DNA of 64,000 nt from Sphingomonadales bacterium. Its GTDB lineage: Bacteria > Pseudomonadota > Alphaproteobacteria > Sphingomonadales > Sphingomonadaceae. Below, piece by piece: positions 27,242 through 38,026 of this stretch. A program made the position numbers and the translations under genes. Numbering within the stretch: the first letter of the stretch is position 1; each line of letters opens with the position of its first letter. The notes under the pieces are model-generated. The model had not been told where the DNA came from. It did no database searches and saw nothing but the letters and a program-made list of their open reading frames with translations. The stretch spans positions 1 through 64,000 of the forward strand of contig SEFZ01000005.1 of assembly GCA_004173185.1 (NCBI GenBank), written 5' to 3'.

Positions 27242-29486
27242 AGCCGAGCGGCTGGATCGACGATGCCTGCTGCTTCAACTTGCCCAGCATCGCCTCATAT
27301 TCGGCCTCCATCTCGGGCGTGACCGTAGCGCGCGAATCGGCAAGCGCCGCTTCGAAATTGGCCATGTCGACGGTCTTGGCCTTGAGCGATTTTCGCAATG
27401 CAACCAGACCCGCCCGGCGCACCACATCCTCCAGATCGGCGCCGGTGTAGCGCTCGGTCCGCTCCGCGATCGCGGCGAGATCGACGTCCTTGTCGAGCGG
27501 CATTTTCTCGGTCTGGATCTTGAGGATACGCTCGCGCCCTGCGGCATCGGGCACGCCGACATAGATCAGCTCGTCAAAGCGCCCCGGACGCAGCAGCGCC
27601 GGATCGATCAGGTTCGGGCGATTGGTCGCCCCGATCACCACCACCGATTGCAGCTCTTCCAGCCCATCCATCTCGGCCAGGATCGTATTGACCACGCGCT
27701 CGGTCGCCTGCGGCTCGCCCATGCCACCGCCCCGCGCGGGAACCAGCGAATCGAGCTCATCGATAAAGATCACGCACGGCGCGACCTGACGCGCACGGGC
27801 GAACAGTCGCGCAATCTGCTGCTCGGACTCGCCATACCATTTGCTGAGCAGGTCGCTCGATTTGGTGGCGATGAAGTTTGCCTCCGCTTCACGCGCGACG
27901 GCCTTGGCCAATAGCGTCTTGCCGGTGCCCGGAGGCCCATAAAGCAGGAAACCCTTGGCCGGGCGGATGCCGAGACGGCGGAACGCATCGGGATCTTTCA
28001 AGGGCAGCTCGACGCCCTCCTTGAGCCGCATCTGCGCATCGTCGAGCCCGCCGACATCCTCCCAGCGGACGCGCGGCGCTTCGACCATCACTTCGCGCAT
28101 CGCGCTAGGTTGGACGCGCTTGAGAGCGTCGAGGAAATCCTCACGCGTCACCGAAAGCGTATCGAGCACTTCGGGCGGGATCGTGTGATCCTCAAGGTTG
28201 AGCCGCGGCATCAGCCGCCGCACAGCCTCGATCGCTGCCTCGCGGGTAAGCGCCGCCAGATCGGCACCGACGAAGCCGTACGTGGTCCGCGCCAGTTCGC
28301 CGAGATCAACTCGGTCGCCCAAAGGCATGCCGCGCGTATGGATGCCGAGAATCTCGCGGCGGCCACGCTCATCCGGCACACCGATCACGATCTCGCGATC
28401 GAAGCGGCCCGGACGGCGGAGCGCTTCGTCGATCGCATCGGGGCGATTGGTCGCTGCGATCACCACGATATTGGCGCGCGCCTCCAGCCCGTCCATCAGC
28501 GTCAGCAATTGCGCGACTAGGCGCTTTTCGGCCTCGCCCGAAACTTGCCCGCGCTTCGGGGCGATCGAGTCGATCTCGTCGATAAAGACGATCGACGGCG
28601 CCGACTTGGCGGCTTCCTCGAAAACCTGCCTGAGGCGCGACTCGGACTCGCCATAAGCAGATCCCATAATCTCGGGTCCGTTGATCAGATGGAAGGTCGC
28701 ATCCGATTCGTTCGCCACCGCACGGGCAAGCCGCGTCTTGCCGGTGCCGGGCGGGCCATGGAGCAACACCCCCTTGGGGGGATCGACGCCGAGTCGCTGG
28801 AACAGCTCGGGGTAGCGCAGCGGAAGTTCGACCATCTCGCGCAGCTGATCGATCGTCGCGGCCATGCCGCCGATATCGTCATAGGTGACGTCGGCGCGGC
28901 GTGCGTCGCCGGCTTCCTCATATTCGGGACGCAGCTCGATCTCGGTATTCTCGTCAACATGGACGATGCCCTTGGGCGTCGCCGAAATCACCGCGAGGCG
29001 AATCTCCTGCAGCGCATAAGCCGGCGCGCGCAAATGCTGGGCGATTTGCGGGGGCATATCGTCCATCCGCTGCTGCCCGGCGGTGGCGATAACATCGCCC
29101 TGCGCGAGCGGGCGCCCGAAAAAGGTTCGTTTGAGCGCCATAGCCGAACCCTGAAGCCGCAGATTCTGCTGGGCAGGGGCAAACACCACGCGGGTCGCCG
29201 GCTTGGATTGCACTTTGCGCACTTCGACAAAGTCACCCGCACCGATTCCGGCATTGGCACGCTGCAAGCCATCGATGCGGAGAATCTCGAGCCCCTCATC
29301 CTCGCTATAAGGAAGCACGGCGCGCGCCGGGGTGCTGCGCTTGCCGACGATTTCGATCACATCGCCTTCGGTCAGACCGAGCGCCACCATCAGCGTGCGC
29401 GGAATATGCGCGAGCCCGCGGCCGCTATCCTCCGGCCGGGCGTTCGCTACCTGTAACTTGCGGACCTGGGGTTCTTCATCGGCCAT
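27192..29486 (-). CDS. CDC48-subfamily AAA+ ATPase (VCP-like)
   Basis: The 764-residue protein has the p97/CDC48 order: a double-psi barrel N-domain (about 1-190, [20 protein letters not shown]), a D1 AAA module ([22 protein letters not shown]) and a D2 module ([25 protein letters not shown]), both with Arg-finger regions. It is expected to be a hexameric unfoldase. Bacterial members exist in alphaproteobacteria and actinobacteria, but their clients are largely unknown. The ATG at 29486 has an AGGAG site nine bases upstream; 94 extra residues of a longer ORF are low-complexity and rejected. Confidence 0.9.
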   Translation of the reverse strand: MADEEPQVRKLQVANARPEDSGRGLAHIPRTLMVALGLTEGDVIEIVGKRSTPARAVLPYSEDEGLEILRIDGLQRANAGIGAGDFVEVRKVQSKPATRVVFAPAQQNLRLQGSAMALKRTFFGRPLAQGDVIATAGQQRMDDMPPQIAQHLRAPAYALQEIRLAVISATPKGIVHVDENTEIELRPEYEEAGDARRADVTYDDIGGMAATIDQLREMVELPLRYPELFQRLGVDPPKGVLLHGPPGTGKTRLARAVANESDATFHLINGPEIMGSAYGESESRLRQVFEEAAKSAPSIVFIDEIDSIAPKRGQVSGEAEKRLVAQLLTLMDGLEARANIVVIAATNRPDAIDEALRRPGRFDREIVIGVPDERGRREILGIHTRGMPLGDRVDLGELARTTYGFVGADLAALTREAAIEAVRRLMPRLNLEDHTIPPEVLDTLSVTREDFLDALKRVQPSAMREVMVEAPRVRWEDVGGLDDAQMRLKEGVELPLKDPDAFRRLGIRPAKGFLLYGPPGTGKTLLAKAVAREAEANFIATKSSDLLSKWYGESEQQIARLFARARQVAPCVIFIDELDSLVPARGGGMGEPQATERVVNTILAEMDGLEELQSVVVIGATNRPNLIDPALLRPGRFDELIYVGVPDAAGRERILKIQTEKMPLDKDVDLAAIAERTERYTGADLEDVVRRAGLVALRKSLKAKTVDMANFEAALADSRATVTPEMEAEYEAMLGKLKQQASSIQPLGFIAPGMLQGRGPKGAE

Positions 29487-29671
29487 TCCAGTGTTTCTCC
29501 TGTCGCGGGCAAGCGCGTAACATAGGAAACGGTTCCGAAATGACGAGGGGCTGGGCCGTATGCGTGGGGTGCGACGTGGCAAAGCCACGTCGTCGGTCGG
29601 CGCTTCTGCACCGTCGGCCGTGCGCGGCTGGAGCTTGGCAATAGCTTCGCTATCCGCCGGAATCGCCGGGC
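29487..29671. other. hairpin-rich non-coding stretch upstream of the CDC48-like gene
   Basis: This GC-rich leader region holds a perfect 9-bp hairpin (29572-29580 with 29584-29592, loop AAA), a smaller ATAGC/GCTAT hairpin at 29641-29653 and further partial repeats of GTCGGCCG type. An open frame runs through it but has the look of a shadow. It probably carries the ATPase promoter and leader; the repeats may be remnants of a dispersed intergenic repeat. Confidence 0.5.
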
Positions 29672-29699
29672 AAAAAAAAGGCCGCCCCGAAGGGCGACC
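29672..29699 (-). terminator. strong intrinsic terminator of an unannotated minus-strand transcript
   Basis: On the minus strand GGTCGCCC, the tetraloop TTCG and GGGCGGCC form an 8-bp stem (one T-G wobble) followed by eight T residues. It stands upstream of the CDC48-like gene and downstream of no annotated minus-strand gene, so it must end a short transcript that begins between here and the LysR gene, or insulate the ATPase from antisense transcription. Confidence 0.8.
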
Positions 29700-29710
29700 G
29701 TTTGAAAGTT

Positions 29711-29788
29711 TTAGGAGAGGATGCCTGAAAGGCCTGATCTTTCTGCAGTGCAGCGGATTATTGTGCAAGTGCGAAATAAACCCGTCAT
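29711..29788 (-). CDS. possible 25-residue micropeptide
   Basis: An ATG at 29788 with an AAGGA ribosome site eight bases upstream opens a 25-codon frame (starts MTGLFRTC, ends GILS, three basic and two Cys residues) whose TAA lies 11 bases before the terminator stem. Codons such as TTA, ATA and AGA are unusual for this genome. It may be a dual-function RNA or leader peptide, or chance. Confidence 0.25.
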   Translation of the reverse strand: MTGLFRTCTIIRCTAERSGLSGILS

Positions 29789-29791
29789 AGA

Positions 29792-29804
29792 TGCAATCCT
29801 TGCA
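29792..29804. promoter_or_regulatory. perfect T-N11-A LysR-type box
   Basis: The 13 bases TGCAATCCTTGCA form a perfect dyad (TGCAA, three-base centre, TTGCA), the classic LysR recognition motif. It overlaps the -35 element of the LysR promoter, as expected for autorepression, and sits in front of the putative divergent minus-strand transcript. A further TGCAATC direct repeat and a GATGC/GCATC dyad (29790-29812) overlap it. Confidence 0.6.
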
Positions 29805-29828
29805 ATCGCATCGAACTCATATGATAAC
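29800..29828 (+). promoter_or_regulatory. predicted promoter of the LysR gene
   Basis: TTGCAA (29800-29805) and GATAAC (29823-29828) are spaced by 17 bases. This places the start of transcription near 29835, so the leader of about 75 bases begins with a 9-bp inverted repeat (ACAGAGTGA at 29834-29842 and TCACTCTGT at 29872-29880) that can fold into a stem. Confidence 0.5.
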
Positions 29829-29833
29829 AGTCC

Positions 29834-29880
29834 ACAGAGTGAAGAGACGTGCGGGGGGAACGCAGAAACGCTCACTCTGT
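29834..29880. repeat. 9-bp inverted repeat in the LysR leader
   Basis: ACAGAGTGA and TCACTCTGT are exact complements separated by 29 bases; inside, TGCG and CGCA form a second small stem around a G-rich loop. It may fold in the LysR leader or, on the other strand, present a C-rich loop. Confidence 0.5.
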
Positions 29881-29910
29881 TTATGACGCAACGCACAAGA
29901 GAGGCCCCCA

Positions 29911-30798
29911 ATGCGCCGCCTTCCCCCGCTGACCGCTATCGAAGCGTTCGTTCAGGTCGCGCGCCTCGGCTCGATCAAGGCCGCTGCCGAGGAACTGGCG
30001 CTGTCTTCTCCGGCACTTAGCCGCCGCGTGCAGTCGCTCGAACGCTTTATTGGCAAGCCGCTGTTCGAGCGGCGGCATCAGGCGTTGCGGCTCAATGATG
30101 ATGGCGAGCGGCTGCTTGCCGGCATCGCCCCGGCGCTCGATGCGATGACCGACGCGGTCGAGGCTATGACCAGCGGCACCGAATTGCTCCGCCTGCGACT
30201 CGGCGTGCTGCCGCTTTTTGCAACGCAGCGGCTACTGCCCAAGCTGCCCGGACTGAAGAGAAAGCATCCCGAATTGCATCTCGATGTCGATACCGGCGGG
30301 CACGGCGTCGCTCGATTGGGCGACGGGCTCGATGCAGCGATCGTGCTCGCGCGCGATGTCGATCCGGGGCTCTATGCGCGGCGGCTGGATCGCAACCGGG
30401 TCCATGTCATCGGCGCGCGTTCGCTGCTCGAAGGACCCGACCCGGTCACCCGGCCCGAGCAATTGTCCAAGCTGACCGCGCTGGTGCACCGCGACATGGC
30501 CGAGACCTTCACCGCATGGCGCGCCGCCGCCGGGGTGCCCGAGCTCGAACCCCAAGCGATCGACCATTTCGATTCGGGTACGTTGATGCTCGAAGCCGCA
30601 GCACAGGGCCTCGGCGTCGCCTTCATGCTTGAATCGCATTTCGCCGCGGCACAGGATCCGCGACTGGTCCGCCTCTTCGATCTGACCGTGGAGAGCCAAT
30701 ATAGCTATTGGTTCGTCTGTCGCCCGCGCGCCCTCACCCAGCGGCCGGTGCGCCTCTTCCATGACTGGGTGGTCGAGGCGATCGCCGAGGAAGTCTAG
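29911..30798 (+). CDS. LysR family transcriptional regulator (GcvA-type)
   Basis: The 295-residue protein begins with the winged HTH (MRRLPPLTAIEAFVQVARLG, AAAEELALSSPALSRRVQSL) and continues into a periplasmic-binding-like effector domain (about 90-290). The N-terminal RLPPL.A pattern is that of the GcvA group. No enzyme gene is adjacent on the divergent side; the only divergent candidate is the short transcript described above. Its 3' end overlaps the convergent metallo-hydrolase gene by four bases. Confidence 0.88.
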   Translation: MRRLPPLTAIEAFVQVARLGSIKAAAEELALSSPALSRRVQSLERFIGKPLFERRHQALRLNDDGERLLAGIAPALDAMTDAVEAMTSGTELLRLRLGVLPLFATQRLLPKLPGLKRKHPELHLDVDTGGHGVARLGDGLDAAIVLARDVDPGLYARRLDRNRVHVIGARSLLEGPDPVTRPEQLSKLTALVHRDMAETFTAWRAAAGVPELEPQAIDHFDSGTLMLEAAAQGLGVAFMLESHFAAAQDPRLVRLFDLTVESQYSYWFVCRPRALTQRPVRLFHDWVVEAIAEEV

Positions 30799-31436
30799 GC
30801 CAGCGCCTGGTCGCTCACATAAGGGTTGGTCTTGCGCTCATGCGCGAAATTGCTGACCGGGCCGTGGCCGGGGACAAACACCGTCTCGCCGCCCAGCGGC
30901 CATAGCTTGGTGACGATCGCGTCGAGCAAATCCTGATGATTGCCCATCGGGAAATCGGTGCGTCCGATCGATCCCTGAAACAATACGTCGCCCACGGTGG
31001 CGAATTTCGATTCGGGATGGTGGAAGATCACATGGCCGGGCGTGTGGCCGGGGCAATGATAGACGTCGAGGGTCAGATTGCCGACCGTCACCTGATCGCC
31101 ATCGACCAGCCAGCGATCCGGCTCGAAGGGCATGCCGCGCACGCCATATTTCTTGCCGTCATCCTCGAGTCGCGAAATCCAGAAGCGGTCAGCCTCGTGC
31201 GGCCCTTCGATCGGCACGCCTAGCTCCGTGGCGAATTCGCCTGCCGAGCCGCAATGATCGATATGGCCATGGGTGATCAGAATCTTCTCGATCGTCACGC
31301 CATGCTGCTGCGCCGCCGCGCGCAATTTGTGCAAATCGCCGCCGGGATCGACAAAAGCACCGCGCATCGTCTCGGTGCACCACATAAGTGTGCAATTCTG
31401 CTGGAGCGGCGTAACCGGAACAATCGCGGCGCGCAT
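30795..31436 (-). CDS. MBL-fold metallo-hydrolase (glyoxalase II-like)
   Basis: A single metallo-beta-lactamase domain of about 213 residues with the zinc motif THGHIDHCGS, the middle His in HCPGHTPGHVIFH and the C-terminal PGHGP. Proteins that start with RAAIVPVTPLQQNCTL and carry this domain are often annotated as hydroxyacylglutathione-hydrolase-like. An ATG at 31451 would add five residues. It is divergent from pabB. Confidence 0.88.
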   Translation of the reverse strand: MRAAIVPVTPLQQNCTLMWCTETMRGAFVDPGGDLHKLRAAAQQHGVTIEKILITHGHIDHCGSAGEFATELGVPIEGPHEADRFWISRLEDDGKKYGVRGMPFEPDRWLVDGDQVTVGNLTLDVYHCPGHTPGHVIFHHPESKFATVGDVLFQGSIGRTDFPMGNHQDLLDAIVTKLWPLGGETVFVPGHGPVSNFAHERKTNPYVSDQALA

Positions 31437-31526
31437 GGGGGCATTCTGCATGAGGCGGAGATAGGCGGCATGGCCGCTGGCGGCAACATGGGCTTGCCCC
31501 TGGCCGCGCGCGGCTGCATTCGGGGC

Positions 31527-34485
<2,959 letters not shown>

Positions 34486-34512
34486 GCCGTTCAACGCACG
34501 ACATTCGTGTCC

Positions 34513-35169
34513 ATGCTCAAATGGACACTTTCCGCCGCTGCCCTTGCCGGGGCAACGCTGTTGCTTGTGCAGCCTTCTGCCGGAGCCGAGCGCGCCGTAC
34601 CCATCCCGGTGCCCGCGCTCGATATCAATGGCCTGAAGGGCCAGCAGGTCGCCGTGCTCGCGGGCGGCTGTTTCTGGGGCATGGAAGCCGTGTTCCAGTC
34701 GGTAAAGGGCGTCACCTCGGTCACCTCGGGCTATGCCGGCGGGACCAAGGGGACCGCGACCTATACGCAAGTCTCGACCGAGACGACTCGCCATGCCGAG
34801 GCGATCCGCATCGTCTATAATCCCGAAAAGGTGAGCTACGGCACGCTGCTGCGCATCTATTTCTCAGTCGCGCATGATCCGACCCAATTGAATCGTCAGG
34901 GACCGGACACCGGCCCCAGCTATCGCTCAGCGATCTTCCCGCAGGATCCGAACCAGCGCCGCGTCGCCGCCGCCTATATTGCGCAGCTCACCAAAGCGAA
35001 GTCATACCCGCGCGCGATCGTGACCAAGATCGAAACCGGGCAGTTCTTCCCGGCCGAAGCCTATCATCAGGACTTTTTCTGGCGGAACCCCACCCACCCT
35101 TACATCGTGCGCTGGGACAAGCCGAAGGTCGCCGCGTTCCGCAACGCCTATCCGCAACTCGTGAACTGA
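34513..35169 (+). CDS. msrA: exported peptide-methionine (S)-S-oxide reductase
   Basis: The 218-residue protein begins with a signal peptide (about 1-26, cleavage near PSAGAERA) followed by an MsrA domain with the active-site Cys in GGCFWGMEAVFQ and the FFWRNPTHPY C-terminal block. It reduces S-methionine sulfoxide, here probably in the periplasm. The start is the ATG at 34513; a GTG at 34507 would add two residues. The cytoplasmic msrB of this window is far away (53.6 kb). Confidence 0.9.
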   Translation: MLKWTLSAAALAGATLLLVQPSAGAERAVPIPVPALDINGLKGQQVAVLAGGCFWGMEAVFQSVKGVTSVTSGYAGGTKGTATYTQVSTETTRHAEAIRIVYNPEKVSYGTLLRIYFSVAHDPTQLNRQGPDTGPSYRSAIFPQDPNQRRVAAAYIAQLTKAKSYPRAIVTKIETGQFFPAEAYHQDFFWRNPTHPYIVRWDKPKVAAFRNAYPQLVN

Positions 35170-35178
35170 CCTTCTAGC

Positions 35179-35202
35179 CTTCTCCCGCCTTCGCGGGAGA
35201 AG
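35179..35202. terminator. perfect 10-bp hairpin between convergent msrA and DUF1489
   Basis: CTTCTCCCGC, loop CTTC and GCGGGAGAAG form a perfect stem between two convergent genes. There is no long T-tract, so it may be a bidirectional weak terminator or one copy of a dispersed GC-rich palindrome. Confidence 0.5.
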
Positions 35203-35209
35203 CGTGAAA

Positions 35210-35608
35210 TCAGACCAGCCCCATCGCCGCCAGTTCGCCGAGCAAGGCGGGCGGCAGTTCCTCGGCCCCCTCCCCGCCATCGCCCAGATCGCGCGGCGCA
35301 TTTTCTCCTTCGAGATAGCGCCAGCCCTGATGCGCGCGCTTGGGGTTCGGGTGAACGAGGATCAGGCGCGGCTCCATCTCGATCGCGACTCGCCCGCCCT
35401 CGGCTTCGCCAAAGCCGATGATCGGAGTGCGCCCAACCAATTGGTGCTTGAGAATCCAGAACAACGAACCGCCGCCGACGATCTCTTCGTGCCTTTTGGG
35501 CAGATAGCGCGTCGTCAGCGCCCACGGGCCGCCACGGCTGGCCAAACGCTGGGCGAGATACTCAATCGATTCGCACCCGAAGGCGACTTTGGTGAGGTTT
35601 AGCGACAC
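35210..35608 (-). CDS. DUF1489 family protein
   Basis: The protein (about 132 residues from the GTG at 35608) has the DUF1489 pattern: LNLTKVAFGCESIEYLAQ at the start, TTRYLPKRHEEIVGGGSLFW in the middle and a conserved RLILVHPNPKRAHQGWRYLE. The function is unknown; members are widespread in alphaproteobacteria. A TTG at 35647, overlapping the mgtE stop, is an alternative start that adds 13 residues. It follows mgtE on the same strand. Confidence 0.78.
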   Translation of the reverse strand: MSLNLTKVAFGCESIEYLAQRLASRGGPWALTTRYLPKRHEEIVGGGSLFWILKHQLVGRTPIIGFGEAEGGRVAIEMEPRLILVHPNPKRAHQGWRYLEGENAPRDLGDGGEGAEELPPALLGELAAMGLV

Positions 35609-35639
35609 GCTTGGGATTTGGGTGCGCGGCGCGCGCTTA

Positions 35640-37037
35640 TCAACCAACGACGCCGCTCATCGTGGCAAGGCCGAGAAACACCAGGAACCCCATGGAATCG
35701 GTGGTCATCGTGACAAACACCGATGAGGCGACCGCCGGATCGGCGTCGAACCGGTCGAGCGTGAGCGGCACCACCACGCCGGCAAGCCCGGCGATCAAAA
35801 TATTGGCCATCATCGCCGCCGCGATCACGCCGCCCAGCAACGGATGTCCGTAAAACAGCGCCACCGCGACACCGATCACCAGCGCGATGGTCACGCCGTT
35901 GAGCAATGCGATCGAAATCTCGCGGCGAATCGCCCGCAGCGTGTTCGATTGGGTCAGCTGGTTCATCGCCAGCGCGCGGACGGTCACCGCCATTGTCTGC
36001 GTGCCCGCATTCCCGCCGACGCCCGCGACGATCGGCATCAGCGCGGCCAGCGCGACCATCTTGCTGATCGTGCCCTCGAAAAAAGTGATGATCGTCGCCG
36101 CGATCAGGGCAGTGCCCAGATTGGCGATCAACCAGCGCACGCGCGACTTGTAGCTGTCGATCACCGGCTCGTTAATGTCGCCATCGCCCGCGCCCGACAG
36201 CAGCAGCGCATCCTCGCCCGCTTCTTCGGAGATGATGTGAACGACGTCATCTACGGTGATCTGACCAACCAGCCGGCCGCTGGGATCGACCACGGCGGCA
36301 GAGATGAGCGCATATTTCTGGAAGCGCAGCGCGACTTCTTCCTGATCCATATCGACCGGGATCAGCGTCTGCTCGCGTTTCATGACGTCAGCGACCTTGA
36401 CGACGCGCGGCGTGCGCAGGATCCAGGACAGCGCACAGGTGCCGACCGGCTTGTGCGCCGGATCGACGACGAAGATTTCCCAGAAATCGGTGGGCAGCTC
36501 GTCTTCGCCGCGCAGGAAATCGAGCACGTCGCCGACGGTCCAATGTTCGGGCACCGCGATCAGCTCGCGCTGCATCAGGCGGCCGGCGCTCTCCTCGGCA
36601 AAGGACAGCGCTTCCTCGATCGCGGCGCGGTCATCGGGGTCGAGCGCTTTCAGAACCTCGCGCTGGTCCTCGGGCTCCATATCCTCGATGATCGCAACCG
36701 CGTCATCAGTATCGAGTTCGGAGGCGAGATCGGCGACCTGTGCCGCGGTAAGCGCATCGACCAGCGCCTCGCGAACCCAGTCGTTCATCTCCGACAGCAC
36801 ATCGCCGTCGATCAGATCGGCGATAGCGGCGACCAGCGCGCGGCGGTCTTCGAATGGCGCGAGTTCGACCAGATCGGCGATGTCGGCGGGGTGAAGCGGC
36901 TCGACCAGCGTGTGCGCGGCAGCGAAATCGCCTGCCTCGACGGCTTCGAGCACTGCGCTGACGAACGCCGGCTTCAGGCGATCGTCCTTGTCGAGTTCGC
37001 TCTCGGGCGCAGAATCCTGAAGTTCGGTCTCGCTCAT
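35640..37037 (-). CDS. mgtE: magnesium transporter MgtE
   Basis: The 465-residue protein has the MgtE layout: an N-terminal superhelical domain (about 25-145), a CBS pair (about 150-270, with LIPVDMDQEEVALRFQKY) and a C-terminal five-helix pore domain with GVGGNAGTQTMAVTVRALA. It is a gated Mg2+ channel of the inner membrane in which the N and CBS domains sense Mg2+. The ATG at 37037 has a GGAGGT ribosome site; a start at 37064 would add nine residues. Confidence 0.93.
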   Translation of the reverse strand: MSETELQDSAPESELDKDDRLKPAFVSAVLEAVEAGDFAAAHTLVEPLHPADIADLVELAPFEDRRALVAAIADLIDGDVLSEMNDWVREALVDALTAAQVADLASELDTDDAVAIIEDMEPEDQREVLKALDPDDRAAIEEALSFAEESAGRLMQRELIAVPEHWTVGDVLDFLRGEDELPTDFWEIFVVDPAHKPVGTCALSWILRTPRVVKVADVMKREQTLIPVDMDQEEVALRFQKYALISAAVVDPSGRLVGQITVDDVVHIISEEAGEDALLLSGAGDGDINEPVIDSYKSRVRWLIANLGTALIAATIITFFEGTISKMVALAALMPIVAGVGGNAGTQTMAVTVRALAMNQLTQSNTLRAIRREISIALLNGVTIALVIGVAVALFYGHPLLGGVIAAAMMANILIAGLAGVVVPLTLDRFDADPAVASSVFVTMTTDSMGFLVFLGLATMSGVVG

Positions 37038-37146
37038 CGTCCGACCTCCCTTATTTGGCCCCATTCCGCCGCTGCCACCCTAGCCCATGATTTGCAAGTC
37101 GGGTCCCGCGCGACTACTTGCCCGCCAACAAAACTGGAGACCCCCC

Positions 37147-37599
37147 GTGACTGAATTCACCAAGCTCAACCTTACGCTCGACACCGGCGAAGTGACGATC
37201 AAGCTACGCCCCGATCTGGCCCCCGGCCATGTCGAGCGCATCGGCACGCTCGCCAATGAAGGCTTTTACGATGGCGTGGTCTTCCACCGCGTGATCGATG
37301 GTTTCATGGCGCAGGGCGGCGATCCCTCGGGCACCGGCACGTCGGGCTCGGACAAGCCGAACCTCAAGGCCGAATTCAACAAGGAACCGCACGTGCGCGG
37401 CGTCTGCTCCATGGCCCGTACCATGGCGCCGAACAGCGCCAATTCGCAGTTCTTCATCTGCCTCGACGATGCGACGTTCCTCGATGGTCAGTACACCGTC
37501 TGGGGCGAAGTGACCGAGGGCATGGACGCTGTCGACGCGCTCCCCAAGGGTGAGCCGCCGCGCAATCCCGGCAAGATCGTCAAGGCGACCGCAGAATAA
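37147..37599 (+). CDS. ppiB: cytoplasmic peptidyl-prolyl cis-trans isomerase (cyclophilin)
   Basis: The 150-residue cyclophilin has the catalytic blocks FHRVIDGFMAQGGDPSGTG, GVCSMARTMAPNSANSQFFI and LDGQYTVWGEV. There is no signal peptide, so it is cytoplasmic. The start is the GTG at 37147 behind TGGAGA; an ATG 60 bases upstream would add residues with no match to the family. An intrinsic terminator follows the stop. Confidence 0.93.
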   Translation: MTEFTKLNLTLDTGEVTIKLRPDLAPGHVERIGTLANEGFYDGVVFHRVIDGFMAQGGDPSGTGTSGSDKPNLKAEFNKEPHVRGVCSMARTMAPNSANSQFFICLDDATFLDGQYTVWGEVTEGMDAVDALPKGEPPRNPGKIVKATAE

Positions 37600-37607
37600 A
37601 TGATTCC

Positions 37608-37635
37608 GGCCCCTCTTTCGGGAGGGGCCGTTTTT
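37608..37635 (+). terminator. intrinsic terminator after ppiB
   Basis: GGCCCCTC, a six-base loop and GAGGGGCC form an 8-bp stem followed by GTTTTT. It lies just after the ppiB stop and just before the end of the convergent MAPEG gene. Confidence 0.8.
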
Positions 37636-37636
37636 C

Positions 37637-38026
37637 TCAGGCGAATCCGTACGCGATCAGCGCCGCATAAACGGCCAGGCCAAGCATGGTCAGCATCGTG
37701 ATTCCGATGCCAATGCCGCGGCCGAGCATCCAGCCATCCATGCCGAACGCGTGCAATATGCGCCCGACGACATAAAGCAGCGCCACGATCCACAGATAGA
37801 GATTCGCGCCGCGCGCCAATTCGATCAGCGCGAAGAGAATCAGCACGATCGGGGTATATTCAGCAAAGTTGAGCTGCGCCCGCATGCGCGCGATCAGTCG
37901 CGGGCTGCCGCCATCGCCAACAAAAATCTTCTCCGCGCCGCGCACCTGGCCGATGCGATAGCCTAGCCAGAAATTGAGCAATGCGGCTGCTGCGGCGGTC
38001 GTCAGCGCTATGGGCAATACAAACAT
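37637..38026 (-). CDS. MAPEG family membrane protein
   Basis: The 129-residue protein has four membrane helices and the MAPEG signature RLIARMRAQLNFAEYTPIVL with its conserved Arg, Asn and Glu. MAPEG proteins are glutathione-dependent transferases or eicosanoid-type enzymes; bacterial members are poorly known. It converges on ppiB and diverges from rpmF. Confidence 0.88.
   Translation of the reverse strand: MFVLPIALTTAAAAALLNFWLGYRIGQVRGAEKIFVGDGGSPRLIARMRAQLNFAEYTPIVLILFALIELARGANLYLWIVALLYVVGRILHAFGMDGWMLGRGIGIGITMLTMLGLAVYAALIAYGFA

Larger units (their letters stand above)
29672..29815 (-). ncRNA. candidate small RNA divergent from a LysR gene
   Basis: A minus-strand transcript ending at the UUCG terminator and starting near the LysR operator would be about 140 nt (up to about 210 nt if it starts before the 29834-29880 inverted repeat). 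It carries a CU-rich single-stranded stretch (ATCCTCTCCT around 29711-29722) that could pair with Shine-Dalgarno sequences. The 5' end given here is a guess based on a TATCAT element on the minus strand (29826-29821). The evidence is the terminator, the operator and the absence of a gene; I recognise no known RNA family. Confidence 0.35.

Noticed and set aside
27021..27914. 297-codon plus-strand frame across the end of the ATPase gene
   Set aside because: Overlaps two strong genes, begins inside the MFS gene in another frame and has no recognisable domain.
29487..29768. N-terminal extension of the CDC48-like ATPase by 94 residues
   Set aside because: The extra sequence is low-complexity and runs through the terminator; the ATG at 29486 has a good ribosome site and the family's N-terminus.
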